From contig QCBV01000005.1 of NCBI GenBank assembly GCA_003279015.1, positions 62,001 to 126,000 of the forward strand: a stretch of 64,000 bases of DNA, in the 5' to 3' direction. Positions within the stretch are counted from its first letter, which is position 1. Every line of letters starts with the position of its first letter. Positions 9,955-19,944 of this stretch are shown here, piece by piece. The notes beneath the pieces were generated by a model. That model was not told where the DNA came from, did not search any database, and saw only the letters and a list, made by a program, of their open reading frames with translations. This stretch comes from Prochlorococcus sp. AG-347-J19. GTDB lineage: Bacteria > Cyanobacteriota > Cyanobacteriia > PCC-6307 > Cyanobiaceae. The position numbers and the translations under genes are program-made.

Positions 9955-10872
9955 ATGGACGAAGATAAAAAAAAATTATGGAAACAAGCAATAAAATGGC
10001 CTCTTTATTCTGTTGCCATACTTCCAGTTTTAATAACAGGGGCTTATTTACTCAATCAATATGAAAAGGTAAAAATTTATAATTTGATTGCATTTACTTT
10101 AGCTGCAATTTTGATATTACTTTGGGAAAATTTAACTAATGATTTATTCGACGCAGAAACAGGAATCGATGAATTTAAATTCCATTCAATTGTAAATCTT
10201 GTAAAAAATAAAAAAATAATTTCATTTATTGCATATACATCTTTAGTTATTGGTTTATTAATAATTTCAATTATTTCAGTATCAACAAGTATAAACATTT
10301 TGATTTTGGTAGCAGCATGCTGCTTCTTAGGATATTTATATCAAGGTCCTCCTTTTAGATTTGGCTATCAAGGTTTAGGAGAACCATTGTGCTGGCTTGC
10401 ATTTGGACCTTTTGCTTACTCTGCAGTCTTAATTGCGTTAAATCCATCTAATATTTTCTTCGAAGATATTCCCTGGAAAGTTTCTTTATTACTTGGTTCA
10501 GGACCTTCCTTGGCAACAACTCTTGTATTATTTTGTTCTCATTTTCATCAAATTTCTGAAGATAAAAAGCATGGGAAAAATTCACCTTTAGTTCGCTTAG
10601 GGGCAAAAAAAGGTTCACAATTTGTGCCTTGGATAATTTTTACAATATATATTTTTCAACTTTTCACTATAGTTAATGGATTTATTCCAGTGTTTTGTAT
10701 CTTTTATTTGATAAGTTTTCCTCAAGCAATAAGACTTATAAATTTATTAAGGTCTTCATATAAAAACCCTAGTGCAATAAAAAATTGTAAATTCATCGCA
10801 ATCAAATTTCAAACTCTTAATGGAGTTGGATTAATCATAGGATTAATATTTAATTACTTGCTTAATAAATGA
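9955..10872 (+). CDS. menA: 1,4-dihydroxy-2-naphthoate phytyltransferase
   Basis: UbiA-type membrane prenyltransferase (305 residues) that attaches the phytyl tail to dihydroxynaphthoate in phylloquinone synthesis. The first Asp-rich motif is 'NDLFD' at 62-66 ('NLTNDLFDAETG'). The second lies around 'HFHQISEDKKHGKNSP' near 200-215. Between them are about eight hydrophobic membrane segments, and 'GYLYQGPPFRFGYQGLGE' is a typical MenA loop. The stop overlaps the menC start by four bases (ATGA). The phytyl specificity is inferred from the cyanobacterial context. Confidence 0.93.
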   Translation: MDEDKKKLWKQAIKWPLYSVAILPVLITGAYLLNQYEKVKIYNLIAFTLAAILILLWENLTNDLFDAETGIDEFKFHSIVNLVKNKKIISFIAYTSLVIGLLIISIISVSTSINILILVAACCFLGYLYQGPPFRFGYQGLGEPLCWLAFGPFAYSAVLIALNPSNIFFEDIPWKVSLLLGSGPSLATTLVLFCSHFHQISEDKKHGKNSPLVRLGAKKGSQFVPWIIFTIYIFQLFTIVNGFIPVFCIFYLISFPQAIRLINLLRSSYKNPSAIKNCKFIAIKFQTLNGVGLIIGLIFNYLLNK

Positions 10873-11834
10873 ACTTAATATTTCAAAAAAAATCTTATAG
10901 CTTTAAGTTATCCGCCAAAGTAAAAAATTCTAAAACCACTTACCATACAAAATCGGGTTGGATAATTAAATTAACAAGTAATGATAAAAAAATTGGGTTT
11001 GGAGAAGTTTCACCGCTTCATAAAGAAGACTTAAAAAAGTGTGAGAAACAACTAGATATGATCCCTTCGTATGTAGAAATATTTAATTTATCTGAGCAAA
11101 TAAATATTTTTCACCCATGCATTCAATCTGCAATAAATACTGCATTAGCTGAAATAAATGGAAAAATAATTTTTAAAGAAAACTACTACTTTGATGAAAT
11201 TGATAAAACAGCCATATTGTTAAATCATGAAAATGTAGTTTCAGATCTAAATGAAATTAAAAAAAGACAATCTGATATTGGAAAATCATTAACCATAAAA
11301 TGGAAAGTAGCATTAAAAAATAATAATGAGGAAGAAGCAAGTTTAGAAGAAATTTTAAGCCAAATAGGCAATAATATTAAGTTAAGAATAGATGCGAATG
11401 GTTCTTGGGGAAGAGAGATAGCTAATAGATGGGCTGATATTTTGAAGGATAACAAAAATGTAGATTGGTTAGAACAACCCCTCTGTGTTGATGATATTGA
11501 TGGACTGAAAGAACTCAACAAAAAAATCCCTATAGCCTTAGACGAATCACTTTTAAAATTTCCAAATTTGATTGATGAGTGGAAAGGTTGGCAAATTAGA
11601 AGGCCCTCTCAAGAAAATAATCCAGTTAAACTTTTAAGAGAATTAGAAAATAAAAAAGCTTTAATATCTATAAGTACCTCATTTGAAACTGGTATAGGGA
11701 AGAGATGGCTTTATCATTTATCGTCACTACAATTACAAGGACCAACTCCAAAAGTTCCTGGTTTAGCAATGAATAAATTCCCTAATTCGTTTCTATTTTT
11801 AAATGAAGCAAAAAAGATATGGGATCAACTATGA
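10869..11834 (+). CDS. menC: o-Succinylbenzoate synthase
   Basis: Enolase-superfamily dehydratase (321 residues) that converts SHCHC to o-succinylbenzoate. The barrel shows the catalytic lysine strand 'TIKWKVAL' near 143, 'LRIDANGSWG' near 172, 'WLEQPL' near 199 and 'IALDESL' near 217. These provide the metal-binding Asp and Glu ligands. It overlaps menA and menE by four bases each. The sequence is more diverged than the enterobacterial enzyme, but the motifs and the operon position agree. Confidence 0.92.
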   Translation: MNLIFQKKSYSFKLSAKVKNSKTTYHTKSGWIIKLTSNDKKIGFGEVSPLHKEDLKKCEKQLDMIPSYVEIFNLSEQINIFHPCIQSAINTALAEINGKIIFKENYYFDEIDKTAILLNHENVVSDLNEIKKRQSDIGKSLTIKWKVALKNNNEEEASLEEILSQIGNNIKLRIDANGSWGREIANRWADILKDNKNVDWLEQPLCVDDIDGLKELNKKIPIALDESLLKFPNLIDEWKGWQIRRPSQENNPVKLLRELENKKALISISTSFETGIGKRWLYHLSSLQLQGPTPKVPGLAMNKFPNSFLFLNEAKKIWDQL

Positions 11835-13033
11835 AAAATAAAATTCATACTATTGAAGTTGAAAATAACGAAACTAAATCTGTAGAGAAAATTATTGAAA
11901 AAATTAGAGAGAATAAAATTATTTATGTAAAAAACAAATTTTATGCAGACAAAAATGTATTAGATTCAATTACTGAAAATGGGCCAGCAATTATCTTAAA
12001 CAGTAGTGGGAGTTCTGGAAAACCGAGACAATGTTTTCACCATTTAGATAATCTTAAATTATCTGCAGCTACATCAGGTAAATGGCTAAAAAAGCAAGGA
12101 TTTGAATTACAAAACTGCTTAATTTTCAATACTTTACCCCTGAACCATATAAGTGGATTAATGCCAATTTTTAGAAGTCAAACTTGGGGATGTGATTGCA
12201 TTAATATTTCTCCGAATTTGATAAAAAAAACTCGAGAGCTTTTACTTTTTACAATTAAATTTAAAAAAAACAAAAAACACTTGATTACGTCATTAGTACC
12301 TACTCAATTACAAAGACTTTTAGCTCAAAAAGATGGAATTAGTTGGCTAAAAATTTTTGATCTAATTTGGGTAGGTGGAGCTTCAATTTCAGACGAAACT
12401 GCAGAACAATGTATAAAAGAAAAAATAAAATTAGCACCTTGTTACGGCTCAACTGAAACAGCAGCAATGGTTACGAGTTTAAAACCAAAAGAATTCTTAA
12501 TGGGTTTTAAAAATGTTGGAGAAATACTACCTGATACAAAAATAAGAATTAACGCACAAGGATTAATCGAGATAAAATCAGCCAGAATTGGAATAGAAAT
12601 AATAGACTCTTTAAAAACTGAAAATTTCAAAAATAAAAATGGGTGGTGGCAAACCGGTGATTTAGGTGAAATTAATCAAATCAATAATTCCTTCTATTTA
12701 AACTTTGTTGGAAGAAGTGATAATGCCTTTAATTCAGGAGGAGAAATTGTTTTCCCTGAACTAATCGAATCTAGATTAAATGATTTCATTATGAAAAAAA
12801 ATATCCCAATTAATAAATTAAATATTTCAAAAGTATCTAACAAATTATGGGGAAATAAAATTAAAGTAATAGTTGAATTTAGAGAACTTACAAATGATAA
12901 AAATATTGAAATTTCTTTAAATTTATTAAAAAAATTTTCTCAAAGTTGGCCTAAACATGAAAAGCCTGAAAAGTGGATTGTTAAAAACAGAAATAACATT
13001 AAAGAAAAAATAAACTATAAATTTAAAAAATAA
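11831..13033 (+). CDS. menE: o-Succinylbenzoate-CoA ligase
   Basis: AMP-forming acyl-CoA synthetase that activates o-succinylbenzoate. The P-loop-like motif 'NSSGSSGKPRQ' is near residue 56. 'LAPCYGSTETAAM', 'WWQTGDLGEI' and the hinge 'FVGRSDNAFNSGGE' follow in the expected order. At about 400 residues it is slightly short for the family. I chose the ATG at 11831, which forms an ATGA overlap with the menC stop, rather than the upstream in-frame ATG at 11819, which would sit inside menC. Confidence 0.92.
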   Translation: MKNKIHTIEVENNETKSVEKIIEKIRENKIIYVKNKFYADKNVLDSITENGPAIILNSSGSSGKPRQCFHHLDNLKLSAATSGKWLKKQGFELQNCLIFNTLPLNHISGLMPIFRSQTWGCDCINISPNLIKKTRELLLFTIKFKKNKKHLITSLVPTQLQRLLAQKDGISWLKIFDLIWVGGASISDETAEQCIKEKIKLAPCYGSTETAAMVTSLKPKEFLMGFKNVGEILPDTKIRINAQGLIEIKSARIGIEIIDSLKTENFKNKNGWWQTGDLGEINQINNSFYLNFVGRSDNAFNSGGEIVFPELIESRLNDFIMKKNIPINKLNISKVSNKLWGNKIKVIVEFRELTNDKNIEISLNLLKKFSQSWPKHEKPEKWIVKNRNNIKEKINYKFKK

Positions 13034-13036
13034 TCA

Positions 13037-13489
<453 letters not shown>

Positions 13490-13498
13490 TTAAAGAAA

Positions 13499-14686
13499 TT
13501 ATCTATCAACAGATCCCATAATGACATCTATTGAACCAAGGATTGCCATTATATCAGCGATTTTGGCACCTTTAAGAATATGAGGCAATATTTGCAGATT
13601 ATTTAAATCAGCTGCTCTGATTTTAAATCTCCATGGGGTAACTTCATTATTTCCTTGAATAAATACACCTATTTCTCCTTTTCCGGACTCTAATCTTGTA
13701 TATAATTCTCCATTAGGAATTTTAAAAGTTGGAGCAACCTTCTTAGCTACATATTGATAGTCAATACCAAAAATTTCACTTTTCTTATCTTCAGTCGCTA
13801 TTCTTTGAGCTTCTAAATTTTCTGTTGGACCTCCTGGAATCATTTTGCAGGCTTGGCGAATGATACTTAGTGATTGTCTCATCTCTTCAACTCTTACTCG
13901 ATATCTCGCATAACAATCTCCTTCTTTTTCTGAAGCAATCTGCCAATCAAAATCGTCATAACATTCATAACTATCGACTTTCCTTAAATCCCATGAAACT
14001 CCAGAAGCTCTAAGCATTGGCCCAGACAAAGACCAATTAATTGCCTGGTCTCTTTGTATTGTTCCTAGACCTTCAATTCTTTTTCTAAAAATTGGATTAT
14101 TTGTGATTAATTTTTCGTATTCATCTATCTTAGGCCCGAACCAATCGCAAAAGTCTATACATTTTTCTAACCATCCGTATGGGAGATCACATGCGACACC
14201 CCCTATCCTAAAGAAATTATTATTTATTAGCCTTTGTCCAGTAGCAGCTTCCCAGAGATCATAGATCATCTCTCTTTCTCTAAAAATATAAAAAAATGGA
14301 GTTTGAGCTCCTACGTCTGCTAAAAAGGGGCCAAGCCATAAAAGATGATTAGCAATACGATTAAGTTCGAGCATAAGAACTCTGATGTAACTAGCTCTTT
14401 TGGGAACTGGAATATTAGCTAATCTTTCAGGAGCATTTACTACAATAGCTTCATAAAACATTCCTGCTGCATAATCCATTCTGCTTACATAAGGGACATA
14501 CATTACATTTGTCCTATTTTCAGCTATCTTTTCCATTCCTCTATGTAAATATCCAATTACTGGCTCACAATCAATGACATTCTCACCATCAAGAGTTACA
14601 ACTAACCTTAAAACCCCATGCATGGAGGGATGGTGAGGGCCAAAATTGACCACCATTGGTTCTGTTCTAGTCTCTAGCTGAGCCAT
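13499..14686 (-). CDS. ndhH: NDH-1 subunit H (NuoD-like 49-kDa subunit)
   Basis: Peripheral-arm subunit of the photosynthetic NDH-1 complex at the quinone site, related to the large subunit of NiFe hydrogenases. The 395-residue length fits NdhH. Hallmarks are '[18 protein letters not shown]' near 14-31, '[13 protein letters not shown]' near 44-56, '[19 protein letters not shown]', and the C-terminus '[19 protein letters not shown]'. It is separate from the ndhAIGE cluster further on. It is divergent from rsmH with a 38-base gap between the starts. Confidence 0.97.
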   Translation of the reverse strand: MAQLETRTEPMVVNFGPHHPSMHGVLRLVVTLDGENVIDCEPVIGYLHRGMEKIAENRTNVMYVPYVSRMDYAAGMFYEAIVVNAPERLANIPVPKRASYIRVLMLELNRIANHLLWLGPFLADVGAQTPFFYIFREREMIYDLWEAATGQRLINNNFFRIGGVACDLPYGWLEKCIDFCDWFGPKIDEYEKLITNNPIFRKRIEGLGTIQRDQAINWSLSGPMLRASGVSWDLRKVDSYECYDDFDWQIASEKEGDCYARYRVRVEEMRQSLSIIRQACKMIPGGPTENLEAQRIATEDKKSEIFGIDYQYVAKKVAPTFKIPNGELYTRLESGKGEIGVFIQGNNEVTPWRFKIRAADLNNLQILPHILKGAKIADIMAILGSIDVIMGSVDR

Positions 14687-14724
14687 TCGAAATTTAACTT
14701 CTAAATAAATCTTAGTCGAAAGTT

Positions 14725-15627
14725 ATGCAAACTGACCTATCTGATTCATCTTTTTTCAATCATCAATCAGTTATGACAGATGAGATTATGGCCTCATTAG
14801 AGCATTACCCACTTATACATAACAACCAACTCAAGGGAATAGACGCAACTTTAGGCGGAGGCGGGCACTCTTATCATTTATTGAGAAAATATTCGGATTT
14901 AAATATAATTGGACTTGATCAAGATCCATTCGCAAGAAAATCAGCATCAAAAAAACTTGATGAGTTTAAAAGTAGGATTGATATAAGGGCTTCAAATTTT
15001 GCGGATTTTGTACCAAAAGAAAAAGTTTCTTTTGTAATTGCAGATCTTGGAGTAAATAGTAACCAAATCGATGACCCTAAAAGAGGATTTAGTTTCCAAA
15101 AGGATGGTCCGCTTGATATGCGCATGAATCCTTTTCTTGATGTTGATGCAGAGAAATTAATTGAGGCTTTAAATGAAAAAGATCTAGCTAACCTAATCTA
15201 TAAATATGGAGATGAGAGATTATCAAGAAAGATTGCTAGGAAAATAAAATTAGATTTGAAGGAAAATGGGAAATATTCTGGGACAAAAGAGTTAGCTTAT
15301 TCTATTGCAGGCTGCTTCCCACCAAAACAAAGATATAAAAAAATACATCCTGCAACAAGAACATTTCAAGCACTAAGAATTGCTGTTAATAAAGAAATTG
15401 AAGTATTAGAAAAATTTTTGGAAGTTGTACCTGAGTGGCTTTTACCAGGGGGAATTATTTCTATTATTAGTTTTCATTCCCTTGAGGATAGATTAGTTAA
15501 AAGTTGTTTTAAGAATGATAAAAGACTAAAAAACCTGACAAAAAAGCCAATAACTCCTTCCGAACAAGAAGTCGAACTAAATAAAAGAGCTAGAAGTGGA
15601 AAATTAAGAATTGCTCAATTAAATTAA
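14725..15627 (+). CDS. rsmH: 16S rRNA (cytosine-1402-N4)-methyltransferase
   Basis: SAM-dependent MraW/RsmH enzyme of 300 residues that N4-methylates C1402 in the ribosomal P site. It shows 'HQSVMTDEIMASL' near 13-25, the SAM loop 'DATLGGGGHSYHLL' near 40-53, 'ADLGVNSNQIDDPKRGFSF' near 109-127 and 'LDMRMN'. Late motifs are 'HPATRTFQALRIAVN' and 'ISFHSLEDRLVK'. The C-terminus 'RARSGKLRIAQLN' is the usual RsmH end. It is not part of a division and cell-wall cluster here. Confidence 0.96.
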   Translation: MQTDLSDSSFFNHQSVMTDEIMASLEHYPLIHNNQLKGIDATLGGGGHSYHLLRKYSDLNIIGLDQDPFARKSASKKLDEFKSRIDIRASNFADFVPKEKVSFVIADLGVNSNQIDDPKRGFSFQKDGPLDMRMNPFLDVDAEKLIEALNEKDLANLIYKYGDERLSRKIARKIKLDLKENGKYSGTKELAYSIAGCFPPKQRYKKIHPATRTFQALRIAVNKEIEVLEKFLEVVPEWLLPGGIISIISFHSLEDRLVKSCFKNDKRLKNLTKKPITPSEQEVELNKRARSGKLRIAQLN

Positions 15628-15640
15628 AAGCCAATAATTT

Positions 15641-16786
15641 CTATCGTAATGATCTGATCGTATTTGTAAGAATATGAATTGCTTGCTTTATATCTTGTGA
15701 ATTAGTACTTAATCCAATACTCAACCTTATTGAAGATTCTGCTTCTTTAAAAGATCTACCTAAGGCTAGTAAAACATGAGATGGTTCACCATTACTGCAC
15801 GCAGATCCACTAGAACAAATTATTTTAGATTTTAAAAGTTTATGAAACTTCGCTCCGTTTAAATCCAAGATAGTCAAATTTAAATTATGAGGTAATCTTT
15901 TTTCTATTGAGCCATTAATTAATAAACCAGAATTATTTTCTAACAAACCCTCTAAAAGGTTATTTCTGTACAAAAGTAATTTCTCAGCATTATTTTTTTG
16001 ATTAAAAACTGCTATCTCTATTGCTTTAGCAAAGCCAACTACTAACGGAAGAGGTAATGTACCAGACCTGAGACCATATTCCTGACCTCCTCCAACAATT
16101 AAAGGCTCAAGATTAATTTCTTCATCTATCAAAAGAAGTCCTATCCCTTTAGGACCATATATTTTATGGGAACTCATCGTTATCATATTTACATCTGATA
16201 AAAGATTATCTAAATCCAAATAACCTAAACATTGTGCGAAATCGGAGTGAAAAGTTATTCCTCTCGATTTACATATCTTTGAAATACTATCTACAGGCTG
16301 AATAACTCCTATTTCGTTATTTGCCAACATGACACTAACCAGAAATGTATCTTCTCTTATATTTTTTTTGAATTGTTCTTCTGAAATTAAGCCATCTTTC
16401 TCAGGATTAATTTCTGTAAGCATAAATCCCTCTTTTTTTAGTTGGTTTAAGGGCTCTAAAACAGCTTTATGCTCTGTTTTTAAGGTAATAATATGTCCAT
16501 AATTTCCTGTTTTTTTATAGTAATTTCTAGCAAAACCTAATAAGGCTAAGTTATTAGATTCAGTTGCACCACTTGTAAAAATAACTTTTTTATTCTTAAG
16601 AAATAAATTTTGTTCTATTTTTTCTCTTGAGGCTTCCAATATAGCACTTGCGTTAATCCCCGCCAAATTAGATTTGCTTGCAGGGTTAGAAAATATCTCA
16701 CTCCAAAAAGGTTTCATAGAATCAACAACATCTTTAGAGCAAGGAGTCGATGATTGATAGTCTAGTAGTATGGGAGTTGATAGCAT
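15641..16786 (-). CDS. Cysteine desulfurase (NifS/IscS type)
   Basis: PLP enzyme of 381 residues that takes sulfur from cysteine for Fe-S clusters or tRNA thiolation. The PLP lysine is Lys208 in 'SSHKIYGPKG'. The persulfide cysteine is Cys330 in 'CSSGSACSNG', the group I (IscS/NifS) arrangement with a long flexible loop. 'TSGATESNNLAL' (71-82) and the histidine of 'KTEHKAVLEP' (103-112) bind PLP. No iscU or scaffold gene is adjacent. The gene is convergent with rsmH and divergent from the Ycf29-like regulator. Confidence 0.9.
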   Translation of the reverse strand: MLSTPILLDYQSSTPCSKDVVDSMKPFWSEIFSNPASKSNLAGINASAILEASREKIEQNLFLKNKKVIFTSGATESNNLALLGFARNYYKKTGNYGHIITLKTEHKAVLEPLNQLKKEGFMLTEINPEKDGLISEEQFKKNIREDTFLVSVMLANNEIGVIQPVDSISKICKSRGITFHSDFAQCLGYLDLDNLLSDVNMITMSSHKIYGPKGIGLLLIDEEINLEPLIVGGGQEYGLRSGTLPLPLVVGFAKAIEIAVFNQKNNAEKLLLYRNNLLEGLLENNSGLLINGSIEKRLPHNLNLTILDLNGAKFHKLLKSKIICSSGSACSNGEPSHVLLALGRSFKEAESSIRLSIGLSTNSQDIKQAIHILTNTIRSLR

Positions 16787-16845
16787 TATGTTTAGTATAT
16801 AAAATTCTGTTTATTACAAGAAAATCAAATTAAAGAATTTTAAAA

Positions 16846-17574
16846 ATGATTGAAATTAATCAAATCAATAATGAACCATTAAGAAAATCAAGAATTTTAT
16901 TAGTTGATGATGAGCCTGGTTTAAGAACAGCTGTTAAAACATTTCTGGAAGATGAAGGCTTTGAAATATTCATTGCAGTTGATGGAGAGGATGGTTGGGA
17001 AAAAGCTCAAACAGTTTTTCCCGATTTGATAATTAGCGATGTTATGATGCCCCGAGCCAACGGTTATGCTTTATTAGAAAAAATTAGAGAGGATGAAAAA
17101 TTAGGAGGAACTCCAGTTATTTTTCTAACTGCAAAAGGAATGACTCTAGACAGAACCGAAGGTTATCTTGCAGGAGTTGATGATTATATTTCCAAACCAT
17201 TCGATCCCGATGAATTAGCTGCAAGAGTTAAAAATGTCATCAACAGACAAGAACGTTTACTAAAGGAAGCGGCAAGATTTGCAGATATTGATGTAAGCAA
17301 AATGGCAAAACAAATTACTGAAATTAAATCTATGCTAACGGACCAAAACCTGACTAATCCAGAAAATAAAATAAATCTTCCGAGTTTTACTCCAAGAGAA
17401 GCAAGTGTGCTTCAACTAGTAGCAGAGGGCCTAATGAACAAGGAAATTGCAAGGCAGCTGGAAACATCTATTAGAAATGTTGAAAAATATGTAAGTAGAC
17501 TTTTTATCAAGACAGGTACATCTAGCCGAACCGAATTAGTTCGTTATGCACTTGAAAATCATTTAGTAAAATAA
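16846..17574 (+). CDS. Response regulator with LuxR-type HTH, Ycf29-like
   Basis: Two-domain transcription regulator of 242 residues. The receiver (about 15-130) has the full acidic pocket: Asp21-Asp22, phosphoacceptor Asp65 in 'LIISDVMMP', Thr96 and Lys117. A LuxR/NarL HTH (about 183-240) reads 'FTPREASVLQLVAEG...NKEIARQLETS'. The pattern matches the Ycf29 group found in cyanobacteria and red-algal plastids. No histidine kinase is nearby. It ends four bases before the end of the convergent chlM. Confidence 0.87.
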   Translation: MIEINQINNEPLRKSRILLVDDEPGLRTAVKTFLEDEGFEIFIAVDGEDGWEKAQTVFPDLIISDVMMPRANGYALLEKIREDEKLGGTPVIFLTAKGMTLDRTEGYLAGVDDYISKPFDPDELAARVKNVINRQERLLKEAARFADIDVSKMAKQITEIKSMLTDQNLTNPENKINLPSFTPREASVLQLVAEGLMNKEIARQLETSIRNVEKYVSRLFIKTGTSSRTELVRYALENHLVK

Positions 17575-17578
17575 ATTA

Positions 17579-18277
17579 TTAAATTTTTTCGAATTCAATT
17601 AGTTTTGAAAAATAAAAAGGAGCTTGATTTAATTTCTTTTTAACCACTTTAAATCCTCTTTCTTTAGCAGCATTAATAATACCTTTTTCTTTCAATGTAT
17701 ATGCTCTTGTAGTTTTACTTGGCCCAGGAAATAATTTCCCAATATTTTTTAGAACAGCAAGAACTGGAGTATAAGGAGCAAAGCTAACGATTAGTTTTTC
17801 TTTGCTTAAATCGCATAGATGTTGGACCATTTCTTCTGCGACCGGTTGAGGATAATGAATAAATACGTCCAAACAAACTACAACATCAAATAGTCCTTTT
17901 AATTTTTCAAGATCGCAGACTTCATATTTGATTTTGCCTTGATTCAAACCTAATTGATTAATGCGTTTCTTTGTTTCTTTAATCATTTCAGAAGAAATAT
18001 CGCTCACCTGTAATTCTTTTATACCAAGACTTAGTAAAGGAATGGAAAGACTTCCTACACCACATCCTGCATCACAATAACTTTTTTTTGTTAGTTCAGG
18101 ATAATTTTTGATGTATGAGACTACATCATCTACCGTTTTTTGATGTCCTTTCCTAATATTTTTCTGAACTGTATTAATTTCATCAGATTTACTATAAATT
18201 TTATTCCATCTCTCAAAACCAGTACCATTAAAATATTCCCTAACTTCACTTTTTTCGATAATCTTATTTGACGTCAT
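17579..18277 (-). CDS. chlM: Magnesium-protoporphyrin IX O-methyltransferase
   Basis: SAM-dependent methyltransferase (232 residues) that methylates the propionate of Mg-protoporphyrin IX in chlorophyll synthesis. Features are the N-terminal 'VREYFNGTGFERWNKIYS' (8-25), the SAM-binding 'YCDAGCGVGSLSIPLL' near 62-77, and the C-terminal block 'TRAYTLKEKGIINAAKERGF'. Its length matches cyanobacterial ChlM. It is divergent from purE across an 89-base spacer that contains the palindrome TGGCGCCA. Confidence 0.94.
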   Translation of the reverse strand: MTSNKIIEKSEVREYFNGTGFERWNKIYSKSDEINTVQKNIRKGHQKTVDDVVSYIKNYPELTKKSYCDAGCGVGSLSIPLLSLGIKELQVSDISSEMIKETKKRINQLGLNQGKIKYEVCDLEKLKGLFDVVVCLDVFIHYPQPVAEEMVQHLCDLSKEKLIVSFAPYTPVLAVLKNIGKLFPGPSKTTRAYTLKEKGIINAAKERGFKVVKKKLNQAPFYFSKLIEFEKI

Positions 18278-18316
18278 AGTATTCTATGAAAATTTCTACT
18301 TTTTATACTAACTAAC

Positions 18317-18324
18317 TGGCGCCA
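18317..18324. promoter_or_regulatory. Perfect GC-rich 8-bp palindrome between chlM and purE
   Basis: TGGCGCCA is a perfect palindrome of six G/C bases in a region that is otherwise strongly A+T. It lies in the short divergent spacer, 40 bases before the chlM start and about 43 before the purE start, where an operator would be expected. I know of no factor for it, so any function is only suggested. Confidence 0.2.
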
Positions 18325-18366
18325 AATTAATTGCACGCCATTATAGGAAAGAATTGATTTGTTATT

Positions 18367-18903
18367 TTGTCAGACTTGAATTCTAAAGATATTTATAAAA
18401 TTGCTGTCGTAATGGGTAGTGATTCAGATCTAAAAACATTGAAACCAGCCATTGACATTTTAAGAGAATTTAGAATAAAAACTGAAGTTTGTATACTTTC
18501 TGCCCATAGAACACCTATTGAGATGATGGAATATGCAAAAAATGCAGAATCAGAAAACATAAAAGTAATAATTGCAGGTGCTGGTGGTGCTGCTCATCTT
18601 CCGGGAATGCTGGCATCCATAACTTGCATTCCTGTAATTGGAGTACCAGTCCAGAGTAAGACACTTAAGGGGATTGACTCTCTTTTATCAATCGTTCAAA
18701 TGCCCGCTGGGATTCCAGTTGCAACAGTTGCAATTAATGGAGGTCAGAATGCTGGTTTATTGGCAATAGAGATGATCAGTTTATTTGATGAATCCATAAA
18801 GAAAAATTTAAAAGAATTTAGAGAAAATCTTCATAAACAGGTAAGAACAAAAAATACTAAGTTATCTACTATTGGAGCTGACAATTATCTTCAAAATAAA
18901 TAA
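18367..18903 (+). CDS. purE: N5-carboxyaminoimidazole ribonucleotide mutase
   Basis: Class I PurE (178 residues) that rearranges N5-CAIR to CAIR in purine synthesis. The core 'VVMGSDSDLKTLKPA' lies near 12-26, 'LSAHRTPIEMMEYAKNA' near 46-62 with the catalytic His, and 'IAGAGGAAHLPGMLA' near 70-84. 'GVPVQSKTLKGIDSLLSIVQMP' is also characteristic. The start is a TTG in frame with 'SDLNSKDIYKI', and I see no ATG that would keep the first strand. It is convergent with cysC. Confidence 0.95.
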   Translation: MSDLNSKDIYKIAVVMGSDSDLKTLKPAIDILREFRIKTEVCILSAHRTPIEMMEYAKNAESENIKVIIAGAGGAAHLPGMLASITCIPVIGVPVQSKTLKGIDSLLSIVQMPAGIPVATVAINGGQNAGLLAIEMISLFDESIKKNLKEFRENLHKQVRTKNTKLSTIGADNYLQNK

Positions 18904-18918
18904 ACTAATATTTTTCTA

Positions 18919-19551
18919 TTAGGCCTTGTTAAGGAAGTTTTCTTTTTTAAGGTAGTTAACAACTGTTTGAACGGAATCATTTAAATCTAACGAACCTGTA
19001 TCAACAACAATTTCTGGATTATGAGGAGCTTCATATGGACTAGAAATCCCTGTAAATTCCTTAATTTCGCCCAAACGAGCTTTCTTATAAAGACCTTTAG
19101 TATCCCTATTTTCACAAACTGTAATATCAGCAGAACAATAAACTTCAATAAAATCCTTAGATCCAATAATTTTTCTCACCTTATCTCTATCGCTAATAAA
19201 TGGCGAAACGAATGCTGTAATAGTGATAATCCCAGCATTCATAAATAAATTCGCAACTTCTCCAATTCTTCTTATATTTTCTTCTCTATCTTCATCCGAA
19301 AAACCAAGATCTTTACATAAACCGTGTCTAATATTATCTCCATCCAACACATAAGTCGAAAAACCATCTAAGTGTAAAACTTCATTTAAAGCGTTGGCCA
19401 AAGTACTTTTACCAGAACCAGATAAACCTGTAAACCAGATAACCATACCTTTATGACCTCTCATTTTCTCTAACTTTTCTCTATCAATAGTTAAATTGTG
19501 CCACTTTATATTGGTTGACTTTGTTTGATCTTGTTCATTCATTTTTTGCAT
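18919..19551 (-). CDS. cysC: Adenylylsulfate (APS) kinase
   Basis: Phosphorylates APS to PAPS in sulfate assimilation. The Walker A loop is 'WFTGLSGSGKSTLAN', followed by 'LDGDNIRHGLCKDLGFSDEDR', 'FVSPFISDRDKVR' and 'YCSADITVCENRDTKGLYKKAR'. All are typical of stand-alone CysC of about 200 residues. A TTG at 19557 and an ATG at 19542 are alternative starts; I prefer the ATG at 19551. Upstream on the same strand is the SUI1-like gene, with a gap of about 33 bases. Confidence 0.94.
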   Translation of the reverse strand: MQKMNEQDQTKSTNIKWHNLTIDREKLEKMRGHKGMVIWFTGLSGSGKSTLANALNEVLHLDGFSTYVLDGDNIRHGLCKDLGFSDEDREENIRRIGEVANLFMNAGIITITAFVSPFISDRDKVRKIIGSKDFIEVYCSADITVCENRDTKGLYKKARLGEIKEFTGISSPYEAPHNPEIVVDTGSLDLNDSVQTVVNYLKKENFLNKA

Positions 19552-19584
19552 TATCAAAATTAAAAACCCATCCTAACTCTTGCT

Positions 19585-19896
19585 TCATAAATTTTGAAAT
19601 CCCTCTTTACGAAGAAACTCAATTGATTTCGATACCATATCACCCTGTAACTGGATATTTTGATCAATCAATGTTCCTCCAGTACCACAAAATACTTTAA
19701 TTTTTTTTAGTAATTCTTTTAATAAGATTTCATCCTCAGTACCTAAACCTCTAATTAAAGTTATAGTCTTGCCTTTTTTACCTTTTTTTTGTTTTGAAAT
19801 ATTTATTTTTAATCTTTTATCAAAAGTATCTACCTTAGCTGTTTCTTCAGGTTTTTTTTCTTGATTATCAAATTCGATCCAATTCTTTTTTCCCAT
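19585..19896 (-). CDS. SUI1/eIF1-like translation factor (YciH family)
   Basis: A protein of 103 residues when read from the ATG at 19896, rather than from a TTG nine bases upstream. The C-terminal half is the SUI1 fold: 'KTITLIRGLGTEDEILLKELLKKIKVFCGTGGT' and then 'IQLQGDMVSKSIEFL'. The basic stretch 'KQKKGKKGKT' precedes it. Bacterial YciH proteins resemble eIF1 and can influence start-codon fidelity in vitro, but their role in cyanobacteria is not established to my knowledge. It is divergent from trpB. Confidence 0.88.
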   Translation of the reverse strand: MGKKNWIEFDNQEKKPEETAKVDTFDKRLKINISKQKKGKKGKTITLIRGLGTEDEILLKELLKKIKVFCGTGGTLIDQNIQLQGDMVSKSIEFLRKEGFQNL

Positions 19897-19944
19897 TATT
19901 TTCAATATAATCTATAGTTAGTTAATACTTATTCTATAGAAAAA